Shown: positions 52,854 to 62,270, counted from the first letter of the stretch. The stretch is DNA of 64,000 nt from a bacterium (GCA_023664305.1 JAMPFT010000001.1:708771-772770); one strand, 5' to 3'. The notes: generated by a model not told the origin, from the letters alone. Program-made: numbers and translations.

Positions 52854-52882
52854 AGTTTACTAAAATAAGCTCATTTGCGCAA
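52854..52882 (-). promoter_or_regulatory. Predicted purine operon promoter
   Basis: TTGCGC at 52877-52882 and TAAACT at 52854-52859 with a 17-base spacer. The leader is about 35 bases, with no riboswitch-sized space. Confidence 0.5.
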
Positions 52883-52907
52883 CCTTTAACCGCGAAAAAA
52901 CAAAATC

Positions 52908-54965
52908 TTAATGTTTTTGTGTGTCAAAGGCCTCGTTTAACGGCTCCGTGCCGGGAAGCACGAATCTTCCGTCCTTTATGATAACGATTCTCGTCCCGTC
53001 CTTTTGCACCGCGGCCAGCTCTCCCATCTCGTCGTAGGGAATCGTGATGTCCGTGTGGCAGTTAAAATACGCCTCCGCAGGCTTCGTATCCCGCAGTCTC
53101 GACCTGGAATTGTCCTTCGCCACGATCTCCTTGCCGTCGGGATTGTAAACCCGCATGTCCTCCGTGTGGGAATAACAGGTATCTCCCACCGCAAAGTGGG
53201 GACCCGTCTTCTCCGCGATCAGGATGGGAAGCTTTGCCTCCACGTTCAGCCTTCTCGCCATGACGTAAGCCGTCGTGTTGGTGCCGATGGCAAACTCGCC
53301 CAGAGGCAGCGTCTCATGCCAAAACAGGACGTTTTCCCTCAGGAAATTCCAGTTTTCCTCCTCCGTCTCAAAGTTGGCGCAGGAATACTCCTTTATCATC
53401 CCGTCCTCAAAGGTGATCTCCAGATCCCGGTATTCCAGACCGTCCAGAAACACCTTCGTCACATGAAGGACGCCGTTTGTCCCCTCCAGCACGGGGGAGG
53501 TAAACACTTCGCCCACCGGGATGTTCACATCCGCCACGCAGTTTTCAAAAATTGTTTCCTTCTCCGGATTCTGCAGCTTCCAGAGATTCACCTTAAGCTC
53601 GGTCCGGTTGTCCCCGCAGCCCTTAATCTCGCAGTAATCCGCCGTATCCAGGGCGTCGATCAGCTTCTGCTGCACGTTCCGATACAGCATATAATCCAAG
53701 GTGTTCAGCCGGATCGTCTCGTCGAACAGCTCCCGGAAGACCGGCCCCACCTCCGGAATCGGGAAGGCGATAATGGTAAAGCTGCGCTCCTCCTCGATAA
53801 TGTATTCCCGCATCATGGCCCTGTACTGGGACATAAAATCCACCCAGAGCTTCTTCTGCGCATCGGAAAGCTTAAGCGCCTCCTTCTTGTTCACGGGGTT
53901 AAAATCCTTTTCGCCAAAGGTCTCCACCACCGCGGGGCCGGCATACCAGCCCGCCTCCTCCCGGTACTTTTCAAAAGCGCTCCGGGTCGCCTCCAGCCTG
54001 CGGTTGATATAATTTTTATCCAGAAACAGCGCCTTGTCGTCCTTATGGTCGTAGCGGTACTGCCGGTTGGGATTGCCGTCCTCCAGATGGCCGCTTCTCA
54101 CCACCGGTTTCAGCCCCATCTTTGCAAAATTCCGGACAGCCCTGCGCATCATGCGCTCAAAGCCGATGTGATACCGCAGGCCCACCGTCTTCTTTTTGGA
54201 GAGATCCTTGCCCGTCACCTCAAAGCCGATGCGGTAACCTTCCGTATAGGTGTCCGCCATGGAGGCTATGGTTTCCTCGGGAAGACCCGCCAGATACCGG
54301 GCCGTCTCCAGCTCGTTTTCGCTGACATATTTGCCGTAAGCGTAAAGATACCGGGTGCCGCTCAAGTCGCTGTCCTGAATGATACCTGTCACAAAACAGT
54401 CCGCAGGCGACACCATCCCCCGCACGCTTCTCTCCTGCCTCAGCTCCGCATAATCGCAGAAGAACCAGTATAAAATCCTGCGGATTTCCTCCCTGTCGGG
54501 AAGAGCCTGCTTTTCGCTCCACTCATAGACAAAGGCCGAATAAACCTCCAGAAACAGCTCCAGGCCGACAACCAGCTGCTCCGTGTCCCCCTCGTAGACA
54601 CACCCGATCATGTCCCGCAGCTCCGCATAAAGCAGACAGAGCTCCTGCCCAAACTCTCCCAGCCGCTTTACCGCGTAAGCCGGATTGCCATAGCTTTCCT
54701 CATAATGCTCCGGCAGGATGTCCTCATAGAGAGCGCGGTTCCTGCGGGCCAGCTCCTCCTCCGGCGCGTCTTTCAAGCCGCCTCCGGCCAGAAAGCTTCC
54801 CGTATCGTCCAGCAGCAGTAAAAACGCCGCCATCCTGTCAAAGTAATCCCGATACGGTTCCCGGCAAAGCCCTTCCTCCGGGATTTGACGGATCCGCTCT
54901 ATCGCCAGGCCGTAGCGCTCCTTTAAAATTTCACTCTGTTCCTTTTCGTTTGTCTGATTCGTCAT
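52908..54965 (-). CDS. M29-family aminopeptidase with long N-terminal domain
   Basis: A 685-residue protein. The C-terminal 400 residues match M29 (thermophilic) metallo-aminopeptidases: PVGEVFTSPVLEGTNGV, PLGEFAIGTNTTAY and HFAVGDTCYSHTED, the metal-binding region. Family members are normally about 410 residues; here residues about 1-280 are a helical, charged domain with no recognised family. The stop lies 26 bases before the purE promoter region. The next gene, a small membrane protein, overlaps its start. Confidence 0.82.
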   Translation of the reverse strand: MTNQTNEKEQSEILKERYGLAIERIRQIPEEGLCREPYRDYFDRMAAFLLLLDDTGSFLAGGGLKDAPEEELARRNRALYEDILPEHYEESYGNPAYAVKRLGEFGQELCLLYAELRDMIGCVYEGDTEQLVVGLELFLEVYSAFVYEWSEKQALPDREEIRRILYWFFCDYAELRQERSVRGMVSPADCFVTGIIQDSDLSGTRYLYAYGKYVSENELETARYLAGLPEETIASMADTYTEGYRIGFEVTGKDLSKKKTVGLRYHIGFERMMRRAVRNFAKMGLKPVVRSGHLEDGNPNRQYRYDHKDDKALFLDKNYINRRLEATRSAFEKYREEAGWYAGPAVVETFGEKDFNPVNKKEALKLSDAQKKLWVDFMSQYRAMMREYIIEEERSFTIIAFPIPEVGPVFRELFDETIRLNTLDYMLYRNVQQKLIDALDTADYCEIKGCGDNRTELKVNLWKLQNPEKETIFENCVADVNIPVGEVFTSPVLEGTNGVLHVTKVFLDGLEYRDLEITFEDGMIKEYSCANFETEEENWNFLRENVLFWHETLPLGEFAIGTNTTAYVMARRLNVEAKLPILIAEKTGPHFAVGDTCYSHTEDMRVYNPDGKEIVAKDNSRSRLRDTKPAEAYFNCHTDITIPYDEMGELAAVQKDGTRIVIIKDGRFVLPGTEPLNEAFDTQKH

Positions 54966-55282
54966 AAATTCGCCCCCGCATATAAGATAAGACTGATCCC
55001 GCCCAGAGCGGCAAGATTCAGCAGGATTCCCAGAACCGGGAAAAGCCGGTAATAGGTTTTATCGCAGAACGTGACAAAACCCAAGCCGAGCCCGATCAGA
55101 GAAAAGATCAGCGCCAGAATCCCCGTAAAACCGAAGCCTGCCGCAGCCTCCCCGTTTCCCCGATACGCCAGAAACACGACCGCTCCCAGGGACGTCAGGC
55201 TGATGACGCCCAGAATCGTTGCCATAATCCCCCGGTTGGAATGCCGTTTGTTTGTAAAAATGTAACCTTTTCTTCTCTTCAT
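54962..55282 (-). CDS. Small membrane protein
   Basis: A 106-residue protein with a basic start (KRRKGYIFTNKRHSNRG) and three likely membrane helices (about 20-40, 46-68, 80-102). Its stop overlaps the start of the M29 peptidase gene by four bases (ATGA), so they are coupled. I assign no function. Confidence 0.8.
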   Translation of the reverse strand: MKRRKGYIFTNKRHSNRGIMATILGVISLTSLGAVVFLAYRGNGEAAAGFGFTGILALIFSLIGLGLGFVTFCDKTYYRLFPVLGILLNLAALGGISLILYAGANL

Positions 55283-55336
55283 AAAACTCTAAAAGGGCAC
55301 TCCCCTAAGGAAATGCCCGCCGTCTGCTCCTACTCC

Positions 55337-55549
55337 TCAAAATAAAATCCTTGACTTGCCCGCAAGCAGCTTTGCTCCTGCAACGATCAGTAAAATTCCC
55401 GAGACAAGCCCCAATACGATTGTGACTACACCGATGGCAATATTCGCCGCTCCCGCCGCCTTCATGATCTTGTATACCTTCTGTTCCATCCTTCCGCTCC
55501 CTTCCGGCTTCCATTCTTCTGTCATCAGAACGTCTCTTTCCCCGCTCAT
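55337..55549 (-). CDS. Very small membrane protein
   Basis: A 70-residue protein with a hydrophobic span NIAIGVVTIVLGLVSGILLI and a short basic end (GAKLLAGKSRILF). The ATG overlaps the pyrE stop (ATGA). A start 20 codons in (MEQKVYKIM at 55489) sits behind AAGGGAG and may be the true one. Function unknown. Confidence 0.65.
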   Translation of the reverse strand: MSGERDVLMTEEWKPEGSGRMEQKVYKIMKAAGAANIAIGVVTIVLGLVSGILLIVAGAKLLAGKSRILF

Positions 55550-56247
55550 TCTTTATCCGCCCCTGCAGACTTCCTGCAGCCGTATATTTCATAATATCGG
55601 TCGATTGCCGCCTTTAACGTATCGTCAATATAAATCTGTCCTTTGCAGGGTCTGTTGTAAAGATATTCGATGACCTCTTCCATGGTCACGATTGCCCCCG
55701 CCTCTATTCCGTACCTTTCCCGGATCTCGTCCAGCGCGCTCTTGTCTCCATCCTGCCCCTTCTCCATACGGTTTAAGGATACCATCAGCCCCAGGATCTC
55801 CACATCGGCCTGCGCCCTGATGATCGGATAAGTCTCCTCGACGGACTTTCCGGAGGTCGTCACATCCTCAATGATGACCACTCTGTCGCCGTCCTGAAGC
55901 CTGCTGCCCAGCAGAATCCCCACATCGCCGTGATCCTTTACCTCCTTGCGGTTGGAGCAGTAGCGGATCTCTTTCCCGTACAGTCTGCTGTAGGCCATTG
56001 CCGTCGCAACGCTTAAGGGAATCCCCTTGTACGCCGGCCCGAAAAGCACATCAAAACCGTCGCCGTAACTGTCGTGAATCGCCCTTGCGTAATACTCGCC
56101 CAGTCTGGTGAGCTGCGTTCCCGTCACATACGCCCCCGCGTTCATAAAGAAAGGGGATTTTCTGCCGCTCTTCAAGGTAAAATCGCCGAATTTCAACACC
56201 TGGCTGTCCACCATGAACTCGATAAATTCCCGTTTGTACTGATCCAT
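55546..56247 (-). CDS. pyrE: Orotate phosphoribosyltransferase
   Basis: PyrE makes OMP from orotate and PRPP. The product (233 residues from MDQYKREF) has LKSGRKSPFFMNAG, the FGPAYKGIPL loop and the PRPP motif RVVIIEDVTTSGKS. The ATG at 56245-56247 is 13 bases behind GGAAAGG, and an ATG four codons earlier is too close. The 32-base stretch around it is nearly identical to that before the AbiEii gene. Confidence 0.95.
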   Translation of the reverse strand: MDQYKREFIEFMVDSQVLKFGDFTLKSGRKSPFFMNAGAYVTGTQLTRLGEYYARAIHDSYGDGFDVLFGPAYKGIPLSVATAMAYSRLYGKEIRYCSNRKEVKDHGDVGILLGSRLQDGDRVVIIEDVTTSGKSVEETYPIIRAQADVEILGLMVSLNRMEKGQDGDKSALDEIRERYGIEAGAIVTMEEVIEYLYNRPCKGQIYIDDTLKAAIDRYYEIYGCRKSAGADKE

Positions 56248-56276
56248 ATTAATACCCATGCCTTTCCGCAGCCTAC
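56245..56276 (-). repeat. Translation-start module shared with abiEii
   Basis: Thirty-two bases reading GTAGGCTGCGGAAAGGC then ATGGGTATTAATATG, matched by 39469-39500 with three differences. Both contain the ribosome site, a first ATG too close to it and the true ATG 12 bases further. Confidence 0.8.
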
Positions 56277-56397
56277 AAATCCTCTGATTTTTTCATTTAA
56301 GGCCGCCCGTTGATCAGGCTTTTCGCCCGCGTTCTTCTCTCTCGGGAAGCTCCGCACACTTAACAACCCGCCGCGAAAGGATTTCCAGGTCCCTTTC

Positions 56398-56426
56398 ATA
56401 CTACCATAAAACTTTTGATTATTCAA
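56398..56426 (-). promoter_or_regulatory. Predicted pyrE promoter
   Basis: TTGAAT at 56421-56426 and TAGTAT at 56398-56403 with a 17-base spacer and a TGG extended -10. The leader of about 145 bases (56248-56397) shows no clear terminator or PyrR site. Confidence 0.55.
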
Positions 56427-56482
56427 TCTATTTTGTAATGAAACGCTCACTTCCATACTCCACGGCCGGTTGCCCGTCTTCC

Positions 56483-59392
56483 TCAATAATACTGCTCAAT
56501 GTAGCTGTACGCCTTATCAAACACATCTTCATCCTTAATCTTGTACTTCAACCGCACTACTTTTCGCAGTTCTCTTTTCACCTCCTGCTTACCGGCATTC
56601 GTGTTCTGCCAGCCGTCAAAACGGACAATTTTTACGATATTATCTATGTCGCTGACAATGCGCTCGACGATAATCGGTGTACTTTTATTCTTCACGCCGT
56701 TGAAAAGCTCCGTCAATGCGGCAATGCCGCGATCAACCTCTTCTTCCGGCACAACTTCTTTTTCCGCCCGGGCGGCTTCCCTGGACAACTCCAGCAAGAG
56801 CTTCAGAAATTCGATGCTGGTGATAAGTCCCTGCTCATGCTTTTCTCTGAGCTGCTCCAGCTTTTCGCCGAGCTTTATAAACTTCGGGTCATTACTGTGC
56901 TCCAGAATTTTCGCCACAAGATTTATTTCGACCTTCTTCGTCTCTTTCTTCAAATCTTTCTGCTTTTCGATAAAATCATCAATCAGGTCTGCGTCCAGAG
57001 AGAGTATTTCCAGAGCCTCGTCCGCTTCCCCAACCGTCATGTTCTGGTGAACCAGCTCGATCGTCTTCGGGCCAAGCGCCGCCCAGATCAGTCCGCCGCG
57101 GCCGTCCGTCGGCTTCACGGATTCATACACACGGGAAAGCCACTGATAATCATACTTCATCGAAAGAAAGCTGCTGTCCGGCGAGAGCGCATTCCAAGCT
57201 CTGTTCACGACACGGTAATCAGCAGCAAAGGCATCCTTCTCTTTATTGGTTGGCAGACATTCCTGCGCCGCCATTAACCCCTCCCAGCCTTCCAGCATCC
57301 GGTTGACACCCACAAAGTATGCCAGACAGCGCTTCAGCAATCCCGGAAGAGATTTTCGCACCTCGTCGATGTTGGTGATGATCTCCTTCATGCCGGTTTC
57401 ATCAAAATCCAGTGCCCGCGCCACGTTGTCAAAAATTCCGATATAATCCACAATCAGACCGTAGGTCTTGCCCTCGTCATATGTTCTGTTGGTACGGCAT
57501 ATCGCCTGCAGGAGATTGTGATCCTTCATCGGCTTATCCAGATACATGACCTGTAAAATCGGCGCGTCGAAACCGGTCAGCAGCTTTGCCGTGACAATAA
57601 CCAGCTTAAGCGGGCTGGCCGGCTCCCGGAAATAATCCAGCAGCTTACCCTCCTCGTCCCGGTCTCTGCGGAAAGCCCTATAGCGGTCTTCCTTATCGTT
57701 GTTCGTGTCCATCACGATCGTTGTCGCATCCGTGCCAAGGAGCCGATCCAACTCCTCCTTATACATCAGACAGCATTCACGGTCATAGCACACGACCTGC
57801 CCTTTATAGCCGTTTGGTTCGACCTTCTCCCGGTAATGCTTTGCGATATGCTCACACACCTTGCGAATACGATTCCTGTCATACATAATCGCCCGCATGT
57901 TGACTCTGCGGGAAAGCTCCGCCTTTTCCTCTGTGGAAAGCCTCTCGGTCAGAGCTTCAAATTCCGAATTTAGCTTATCCTTATCCACATGCAGTTCAAC
58001 AGGCACCGGCTCAAAGTGCAGCGGAAGCGTCGCTTTGTCCCGGATGGAATCCGAAAAGGAATAGCGGCTCATATACCCGCTCTTATCCTCAATGGCTCCA
58101 AAAGTATGAAACGTATTTTTATCAACCCTGTTAATCGGCGTACCGGTCAATCCAAAGAAAAATGCATTCGGCAGGGCCATCCGCATTTTCTCCCCATAGT
58201 CGCCCTCCTGCGTCCGATGGGCTTCATCAACCATCACAATAATATTGTCCCGGGCATTCAGCTCCTGTTCCACCTCGCCGAACTTGAAAATAGTAGTGAT
58301 CAGGATTTTCCGCATATCACCGCGGAAGAAGGACATCAATTCCTCCTTTGTCGAGGCACTTGCCAGATTCGGAATATCCGACGCATTAAAGGTTGCCGTA
58401 ATCTGTGTTTCCAGGTCGATTCTATCATCCACGATAACCACCGTAGGATTCTTTAATTCCGGTATCATGCGCAGCTTTTGAGCTGCAAATACCATAAGCA
58501 GCGATTTGCCGGAGCCCTGAAAATGCCAGATTAAACCTTTCCTGGGATAACCGGCAAGCACACGCTCCACGATGAGATTGGCTCCCTCAAACTGCTGATA
58601 ACGGCAGATAATTTTATACTTGCGATACTTCTTGTCCGTGGCAAACATGGTAAAGAACTGAAAAATATCCATCACCTTTTCCGGCGTAATCATATCCGCC
58701 ACGCTGATCCGAACATCCGCCAGAGCGCCCTCGCTCTTGTGATCAGGCGTATGCCAGGGCCCCCACATATTCATCGGCATATTGACGGAGCCGTAACGGT
58801 AACACTTCCCCTCGGTAGCGAAGTTAAACACATTCGGTACAAACATCTGCGGGATACTCTTCTCATAGGAGAGAATATCCTTTGCGCCGTCCAGCCATGT
58901 GATGGCGTTGCGCACCGGTGTTTTCAGCTCTCCGACGGCAATCGGAAAACCGTTCACGATAAGGACAATATCCAGCCGCTTCCCGTCATCCTTCTTCGGA
59001 AATACCCACTGATTTGTGACAACATATTCATTCAGCCTGAGATCTTCTTTCTTAAGCGTACCAAAGAAGCGAATCGGCACCATGCGCCCATCCTTGCCAA
59101 ACGGATAGGAATTTTCCTCAAAAATCATCTTCTTGAAAAGTTCATTCTGCGTCACGAGATTATGCGCCTGCACCGTCAGAATCAGGGTGCGCAGTTTGTA
59201 AATCACCTCGTCTGCCCGGGAAGGCTCCTCTGCGATTTCAGGATTCAGCCGTATCAAAGCTTCCCTCACCATCGGCTCTACCATAACATCCGAATATTCC
59301 CTTGGCAGTTCCTCCGCGGGTATGTACTTCCACCCATTTTTCCGGAGGGTAGCGAGAAGCATTTGCTCGATTGTGTTATCCTCATTAAACAT
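56483..59392 (-). CDS. hsdR: Type I restriction enzyme R subunit
   Basis: HsdR is the ATP-dependent motor-nuclease of type I restriction. The 969-residue protein has the PD-(D/E)xK nuclease segment (LDIVLIVNGFPIAVGELKTP), Walker A FQGSGKSLLM, DEAHRTQEGDYG, FGLTGTPI and AICRTNRTYDEGKTYG helicase motifs, and an acidic helical tail. Start is behind AAAGGAG within the hsdS fragment. The hsdM gene is not in the window and must lie beyond the right edge. The four genes hsdR, partial hsdS, yhcG-like and recombinase are all on minus. Confidence 0.94.
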   Translation of the reverse strand: MFNEDNTIEQMLLATLRKNGWKYIPAEELPREYSDVMVEPMVREALIRLNPEIAEEPSRADEVIYKLRTLILTVQAHNLVTQNELFKKMIFEENSYPFGKDGRMVPIRFFGTLKKEDLRLNEYVVTNQWVFPKKDDGKRLDIVLIVNGFPIAVGELKTPVRNAITWLDGAKDILSYEKSIPQMFVPNVFNFATEGKCYRYGSVNMPMNMWGPWHTPDHKSEGALADVRISVADMITPEKVMDIFQFFTMFATDKKYRKYKIICRYQQFEGANLIVERVLAGYPRKGLIWHFQGSGKSLLMVFAAQKLRMIPELKNPTVVIVDDRIDLETQITATFNASDIPNLASASTKEELMSFFRGDMRKILITTIFKFGEVEQELNARDNIIVMVDEAHRTQEGDYGEKMRMALPNAFFFGLTGTPINRVDKNTFHTFGAIEDKSGYMSRYSFSDSIRDKATLPLHFEPVPVELHVDKDKLNSEFEALTERLSTEEKAELSRRVNMRAIMYDRNRIRKVCEHIAKHYREKVEPNGYKGQVVCYDRECCLMYKEELDRLLGTDATTIVMDTNNDKEDRYRAFRRDRDEEGKLLDYFREPASPLKLVIVTAKLLTGFDAPILQVMYLDKPMKDHNLLQAICRTNRTYDEGKTYGLIVDYIGIFDNVARALDFDETGMKEIITNIDEVRKSLPGLLKRCLAYFVGVNRMLEGWEGLMAAQECLPTNKEKDAFAADYRVVNRAWNALSPDSSFLSMKYDYQWLSRVYESVKPTDGRGGLIWAALGPKTIELVHQNMTVGEADEALEILSLDADLIDDFIEKQKDLKKETKKVEINLVAKILEHSNDPKFIKLGEKLEQLREKHEQGLITSIEFLKLLLELSREAARAEKEVVPEEEVDRGIAALTELFNGVKNKSTPIIVERIVSDIDNIVKIVRFDGWQNTNAGKQEVKRELRKVVRLKYKIKDEDVFDKAYSYIEQYY

Positions 59393-59975
59393 GGCGGAAT
59401 AACTCCTTTCTCATAAGTTCCTGCATTAAAAATTTTGATTTATCGCTCTGGCGGACGAAGGCGGCGAATTGGTTCTGGAGGGACAGCGGGGGAACAAAAA
59501 TCTTGATACTCTTCAACTTTGAGACATTTACCCCAGCCATTATACCACCGTTACTCACCATCGCGATTTGATTAACTACCCTCCTGCTATAATGTAACTG
59601 TGCCATTAAAAAGGCTGGCATAATCTCAGTCGCATTTACACGAATGCGCAGCACATCCGAAGCAATGAGACCCTCGTCAAAATTTTCTGGAAACAACGCA
59701 CATTGTCCCACATTTCCCTTGCGTGACATCGCAATATCACCTGTCCGAATAGAAAAAGACGCCAGCCGATGTGCCTTCTCTGGTGTTACAAAAACATCCG
59801 GTTGAATACAAAAGCCAGAATTAACTTGTGGGATTCCCCATACGGCCACACCAGAGTCTGTATATTCCGACTGCTTTAATTGTGTTCCAAAAGGTCCACA
59901 TTTAATGTCGTCGCCTGTTAAACATACTTCCGATAAAATGCAATGTCGGTATTCATCTGATCTTGTTTCAAACAT
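59385..59975 (-). pseudogene. Truncated hsdS fragment (second recognition domain)
   Basis: The ORF begins MFETRSDEY in the middle of an HsdS and carries its second target-recognition domain, identical in sequence to residues about 178-355 of the full hsdS at the right edge. It then ends FLMQELMRKELFRHV, not the normal C-terminal conserved region. There is no N-terminal half and no ribosome site at the internal ATG. It overlaps the hsdR start. It may be a silent recognition cassette. Confidence 0.85.
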
Positions 59976-59995
59976 CTCGATAAATTGAGATTTGA
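59430..59995 (-). repeat. 566-base hsdS repeat, copy A
   Basis: By eye, no difference from 62925-63490 (offset 3495). It covers the TRD2 region. At its high end lies the inverted-repeat site CGATAAATTGAGATTTGA (59978-59995); at its low end the matching site has lost its first two bases. Confidence 0.95.
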
Positions 59996-60009
59996 AACCT
60001 GAATATCAC

Positions 60010-61041
60010 TCAATCCTCTCCCAGATCGCTCTTTTTCTCTGCCTCCATCTTACCGGCTTCCAATGCCCTGTATTCCTGATTCAATTCTTTTAACAACTCC
60101 TCTTCGCTTGGCAAATACAGCTTATATTTGGAAGCAAAAATCTGTGTTTCCGTTTCGGGCAAAGTATATCTGACTACGGATTCACTTTTATCTGCGCAAA
60201 GCACAATGCCAATCGGAGGATTATCCCCTTCAGTCATAAGCTCTCGCTCGTAATAATGTACATACATCTGCATCTGCCCCAAATCCTGATGGGTCAAATC
60301 TCCGACTTTCAAATCGATCAGGACAAAACATTTCAAAATATAATTGTAGAACACAAGGTCAATTCTAAAATGGCGGCCGTCAAAGGTAATCCTTTTCTGT
60401 CTTGCGACAAATGAAAAGCCTCGGCCAAGCTCCAGGAGGAATTTTTGCAAATGAGTAATCAACGCTTGTTCCAAATCACTTTCATAAAAGTCCTCATTGG
60501 GACTCAAGCCAAGAAATTCCAAAACATAGGGATCGCGGATAATATCCTCCGGTTTCTTAGCCGGTTCCAATGCATGAATTTCTGCTGCTACCTGTTCTTT
60601 CTTTTTACTGGATAACAGCCTCTCATAAAAAAAAGAATTTATTTGCCGTTCAAGCTGTCTGGTACTCCACTGCGATTTTACCGCTTCCTGCATATAAAAT
60701 TCTCGTGCATTGTCATTTTCCACTTTCATCAAAAGCCTGTAATGCGTCCAACTCAATTCGCCACGCAGTGCGTGACCATTTGGGAATGTCAAATAAAACT
60801 GCCTCATATATTTCAGGTTTGTTACTGTGAAGCCCTTGCCAAAATCCTCTGTCATCTGTTTTGACAGCTCGTTCAACAAACCGGCGCCATATTCTGCTTT
60901 TTCGTTTCCGCCCTGTTCTTCTATAATCGATTTTCCAATATTCCAGTAGGCCTCTACCATGGCAAAATTTGCCGTCTGATATACTTTGTTCCTTGCCTCT
61001 GCTAAAATTCTTCTGATTTCTTCATAAAAATTTCGATCCAT
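60010..61041 (-). CDS. YhcG-family PD-(D/E)xK nuclease
   Basis: A 343-residue protein of the YhcG (DUF1016) family. The N-terminal half carries the conserved helical core (FAMVEAYWNIGKSIIEEQGG, SKQMTEDFGKGFTVTNLKYMRQFY, LSWTHYRLLMKV); the C-terminal half is a nuclease-like fold with RIDLVFYNYILKCFVLIDLK where Asp and the D-L-K are the expected acidic and lysine residues. ATG at 61039-61041 follows AGGAGAAG. It lies 14 bases after the recombinase and just before the hsdS fragment, so it is an extra nuclease in a restriction locus. The role is unproven. Confidence 0.85.
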   Translation of the reverse strand: MDRNFYEEIRRILAEARNKVYQTANFAMVEAYWNIGKSIIEEQGGNEKAEYGAGLLNELSKQMTEDFGKGFTVTNLKYMRQFYLTFPNGHALRGELSWTHYRLLMKVENDNAREFYMQEAVKSQWSTRQLERQINSFFYERLLSSKKKEQVAAEIHALEPAKKPEDIIRDPYVLEFLGLSPNEDFYESDLEQALITHLQKFLLELGRGFSFVARQKRITFDGRHFRIDLVFYNYILKCFVLIDLKVGDLTHQDLGQMQMYVHYYERELMTEGDNPPIGIVLCADKSESVVRYTLPETETQIFASKYKLYLPSEEELLKELNQEYRALEAGKMEAEKKSDLGED

Positions 61042-61055
61042 TTCACTTCTCCTGA

Positions 61056-62036
61056 TCAACCAATAAATTTTTTACAAGAGTTTTTCACATTGGCCTGATT
61101 GACCATCGCATACTGCAACGTGGTATCGATGCTCTGATGACCGAGCAATTGCTGTACCTGTTCGATGGGCATTCCCTTGTCGATTGCCATCGTCGCCAAC
61201 GTCCTCCGAAACTTGTGCGGATGAACTTTGTGAATATTCAGCTCTTTTCCCATCTTTCTGAGGCGAATTTCCACACCGCTTATCTGCAACCTTTCAAACG
61301 GTTTCAGCAGGGATACAAACAACGCCCCATTATCGTCCGTCCTGCTGTTCAGGTATTTCTGCAAATGTATTTTCGTCCGGGCATCAAAGTAAACCTTACG
61401 CTCCTTGTCGCCCTTTCCAAATACAATACATTCTCTGTTTTCAAAATCAATGTCCGCTCGATTGAGCTTGACCAACTCTCCAACACGAATACCGGTAGAA
61501 GATAATAAGTCAATCATCGCCAGGTCACGGGGATTATCGCAATAATCTCGCATCATTTCAAGCGACTCGTCGGAGTAGGTCTCTTTGACTGTTTTTCCGG
61601 CCTTAACCTTGTGAATCCTCCGCACAGGACTTTTTACGATATAGTCTTCATCCTCCAGCCAGGAGAAGAATGTAGAGAGGATTCTGCGTACATTATCCAG
61701 CGTAACCTTGCTGACAGATCCCCGGCGCTGATAAGCGTCGAGATAGCCTCTCAAGTCCTCTGTGGCAATATTCCGCTCCAGCTTTCCGATGCCCTCCAGC
61801 ATGTTGCGGATCGTCGATTCATAATAGCGGAGAGATTTCTCCGAACAGCCTTCCACCCTCTTTGCCGCTATGAACATTTCCAGGAAACCTTCCGACTTCC
61901 TTTCATTCTCCGAGACAGCAACATCCACAATACCGGAGAGATGTTTTCTGAGCACCTGAACCAGCTTTTCGAGCTGTACTCCGGATAACTCACCCGCCAA
62001 ATCCTTTTGAACTTCCAAAATAATTTCTTCAAGCAT
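61056..62036 (-). CDS. Tyrosine recombinase
   Basis: A 326-residue integrase with an N-terminal SAM-like domain (FIAAKRVEGCSEKSLRYYESTIRN, LSTFFSWLEDEDYI) and the catalytic domain: STGIRVGELVKL (Arg), GKGDKERKVYF (Lys), HPHKFRRTLAT (HxxR), GHQSIDTTLQYA (His and Tyr). All catalytic residues are present. The start follows AGGAGG. It sits between two hsdS copies, which is the place of recombinases that shuffle HsdS specificity. The likely sites are the TCAAAT-based inverted repeats. Confidence 0.95.
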   Translation of the reverse strand: MLEEIILEVQKDLAGELSGVQLEKLVQVLRKHLSGIVDVAVSENERKSEGFLEMFIAAKRVEGCSEKSLRYYESTIRNMLEGIGKLERNIATEDLRGYLDAYQRRGSVSKVTLDNVRRILSTFFSWLEDEDYIVKSPVRRIHKVKAGKTVKETYSDESLEMMRDYCDNPRDLAMIDLLSSTGIRVGELVKLNRADIDFENRECIVFGKGDKERKVYFDARTKIHLQKYLNSRTDDNGALFVSLLKPFERLQISGVEIRLRKMGKELNIHKVHPHKFRRTLATMAIDKGMPIEQVQQLLGHQSIDTTLQYAMVNQANVKNSCKKFIG

Positions 62037-62079
62037 ATTTTTTCCTCCTAAAAGTATTTTTCATGCCAAGGAGGAGCGT

Positions 62080-62168
62080 CATAACAAACTCATTCAGCCA
62101 AGGTTATCCGAAAGTATTCTCTTGTAGGTGGCGTCCAACTCAGCAATGGACTGTTCCAGTTCAAATTT
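62080..62168 (-). repeat. 89-base hsdS 3' repeat, copy C (hsdS remnant)
   Basis: Matches 62842-62930 with two differences and encodes the hsdS end FELEQSIAELDATYKRILSDN plus its stop and 3' flank. It is a remnant of a second hsdS whose upstream part is gone; homology ends at TCAAATTT (62161-62168). Outside it, 62169-62303 is AT-rich with a promoter-like site and no gene. Confidence 0.9.
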
Positions 62169-62169
62169 C

Positions 62170-62195
62170 GTATAAATCTATAGAAGAATTTATAC
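62170..62195. repeat. Eight-base inverted repeat next to the hsdS remnant
   Basis: GTATAAAT / ATTTATAC with a ten-base spacer, directly after TCAAATTT. It could be a recombinase-arm site or an operator; no evidence decides. Confidence 0.4.
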
Positions 62196-62241
62196 CATCA
62201 TATTACCTTTTGCTTCTTTTTTCTTCTTTTCAAATTTTTCC

Positions 62242-62270
62242 TTGACAGCAAGTTGAGATTATGTTATCTT
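62242..62270 (+). promoter_or_regulatory. Promoter-like site on the plus strand
   Basis: TTGACA at 62242-62247 and TATCTT at 62265-62270 with a 17-base spacer. It reads into the ORF 62304-62801 from its 3' side, so a transcript would be antisense. No plus-strand gene is convincing there. Confidence 0.4.

Noticed and set aside
56248..56397. PyrR attenuator or T-box before pyrE
   Set aside because: No conserved PyrR-site or T-box sequence and no terminator with a T-run was seen.
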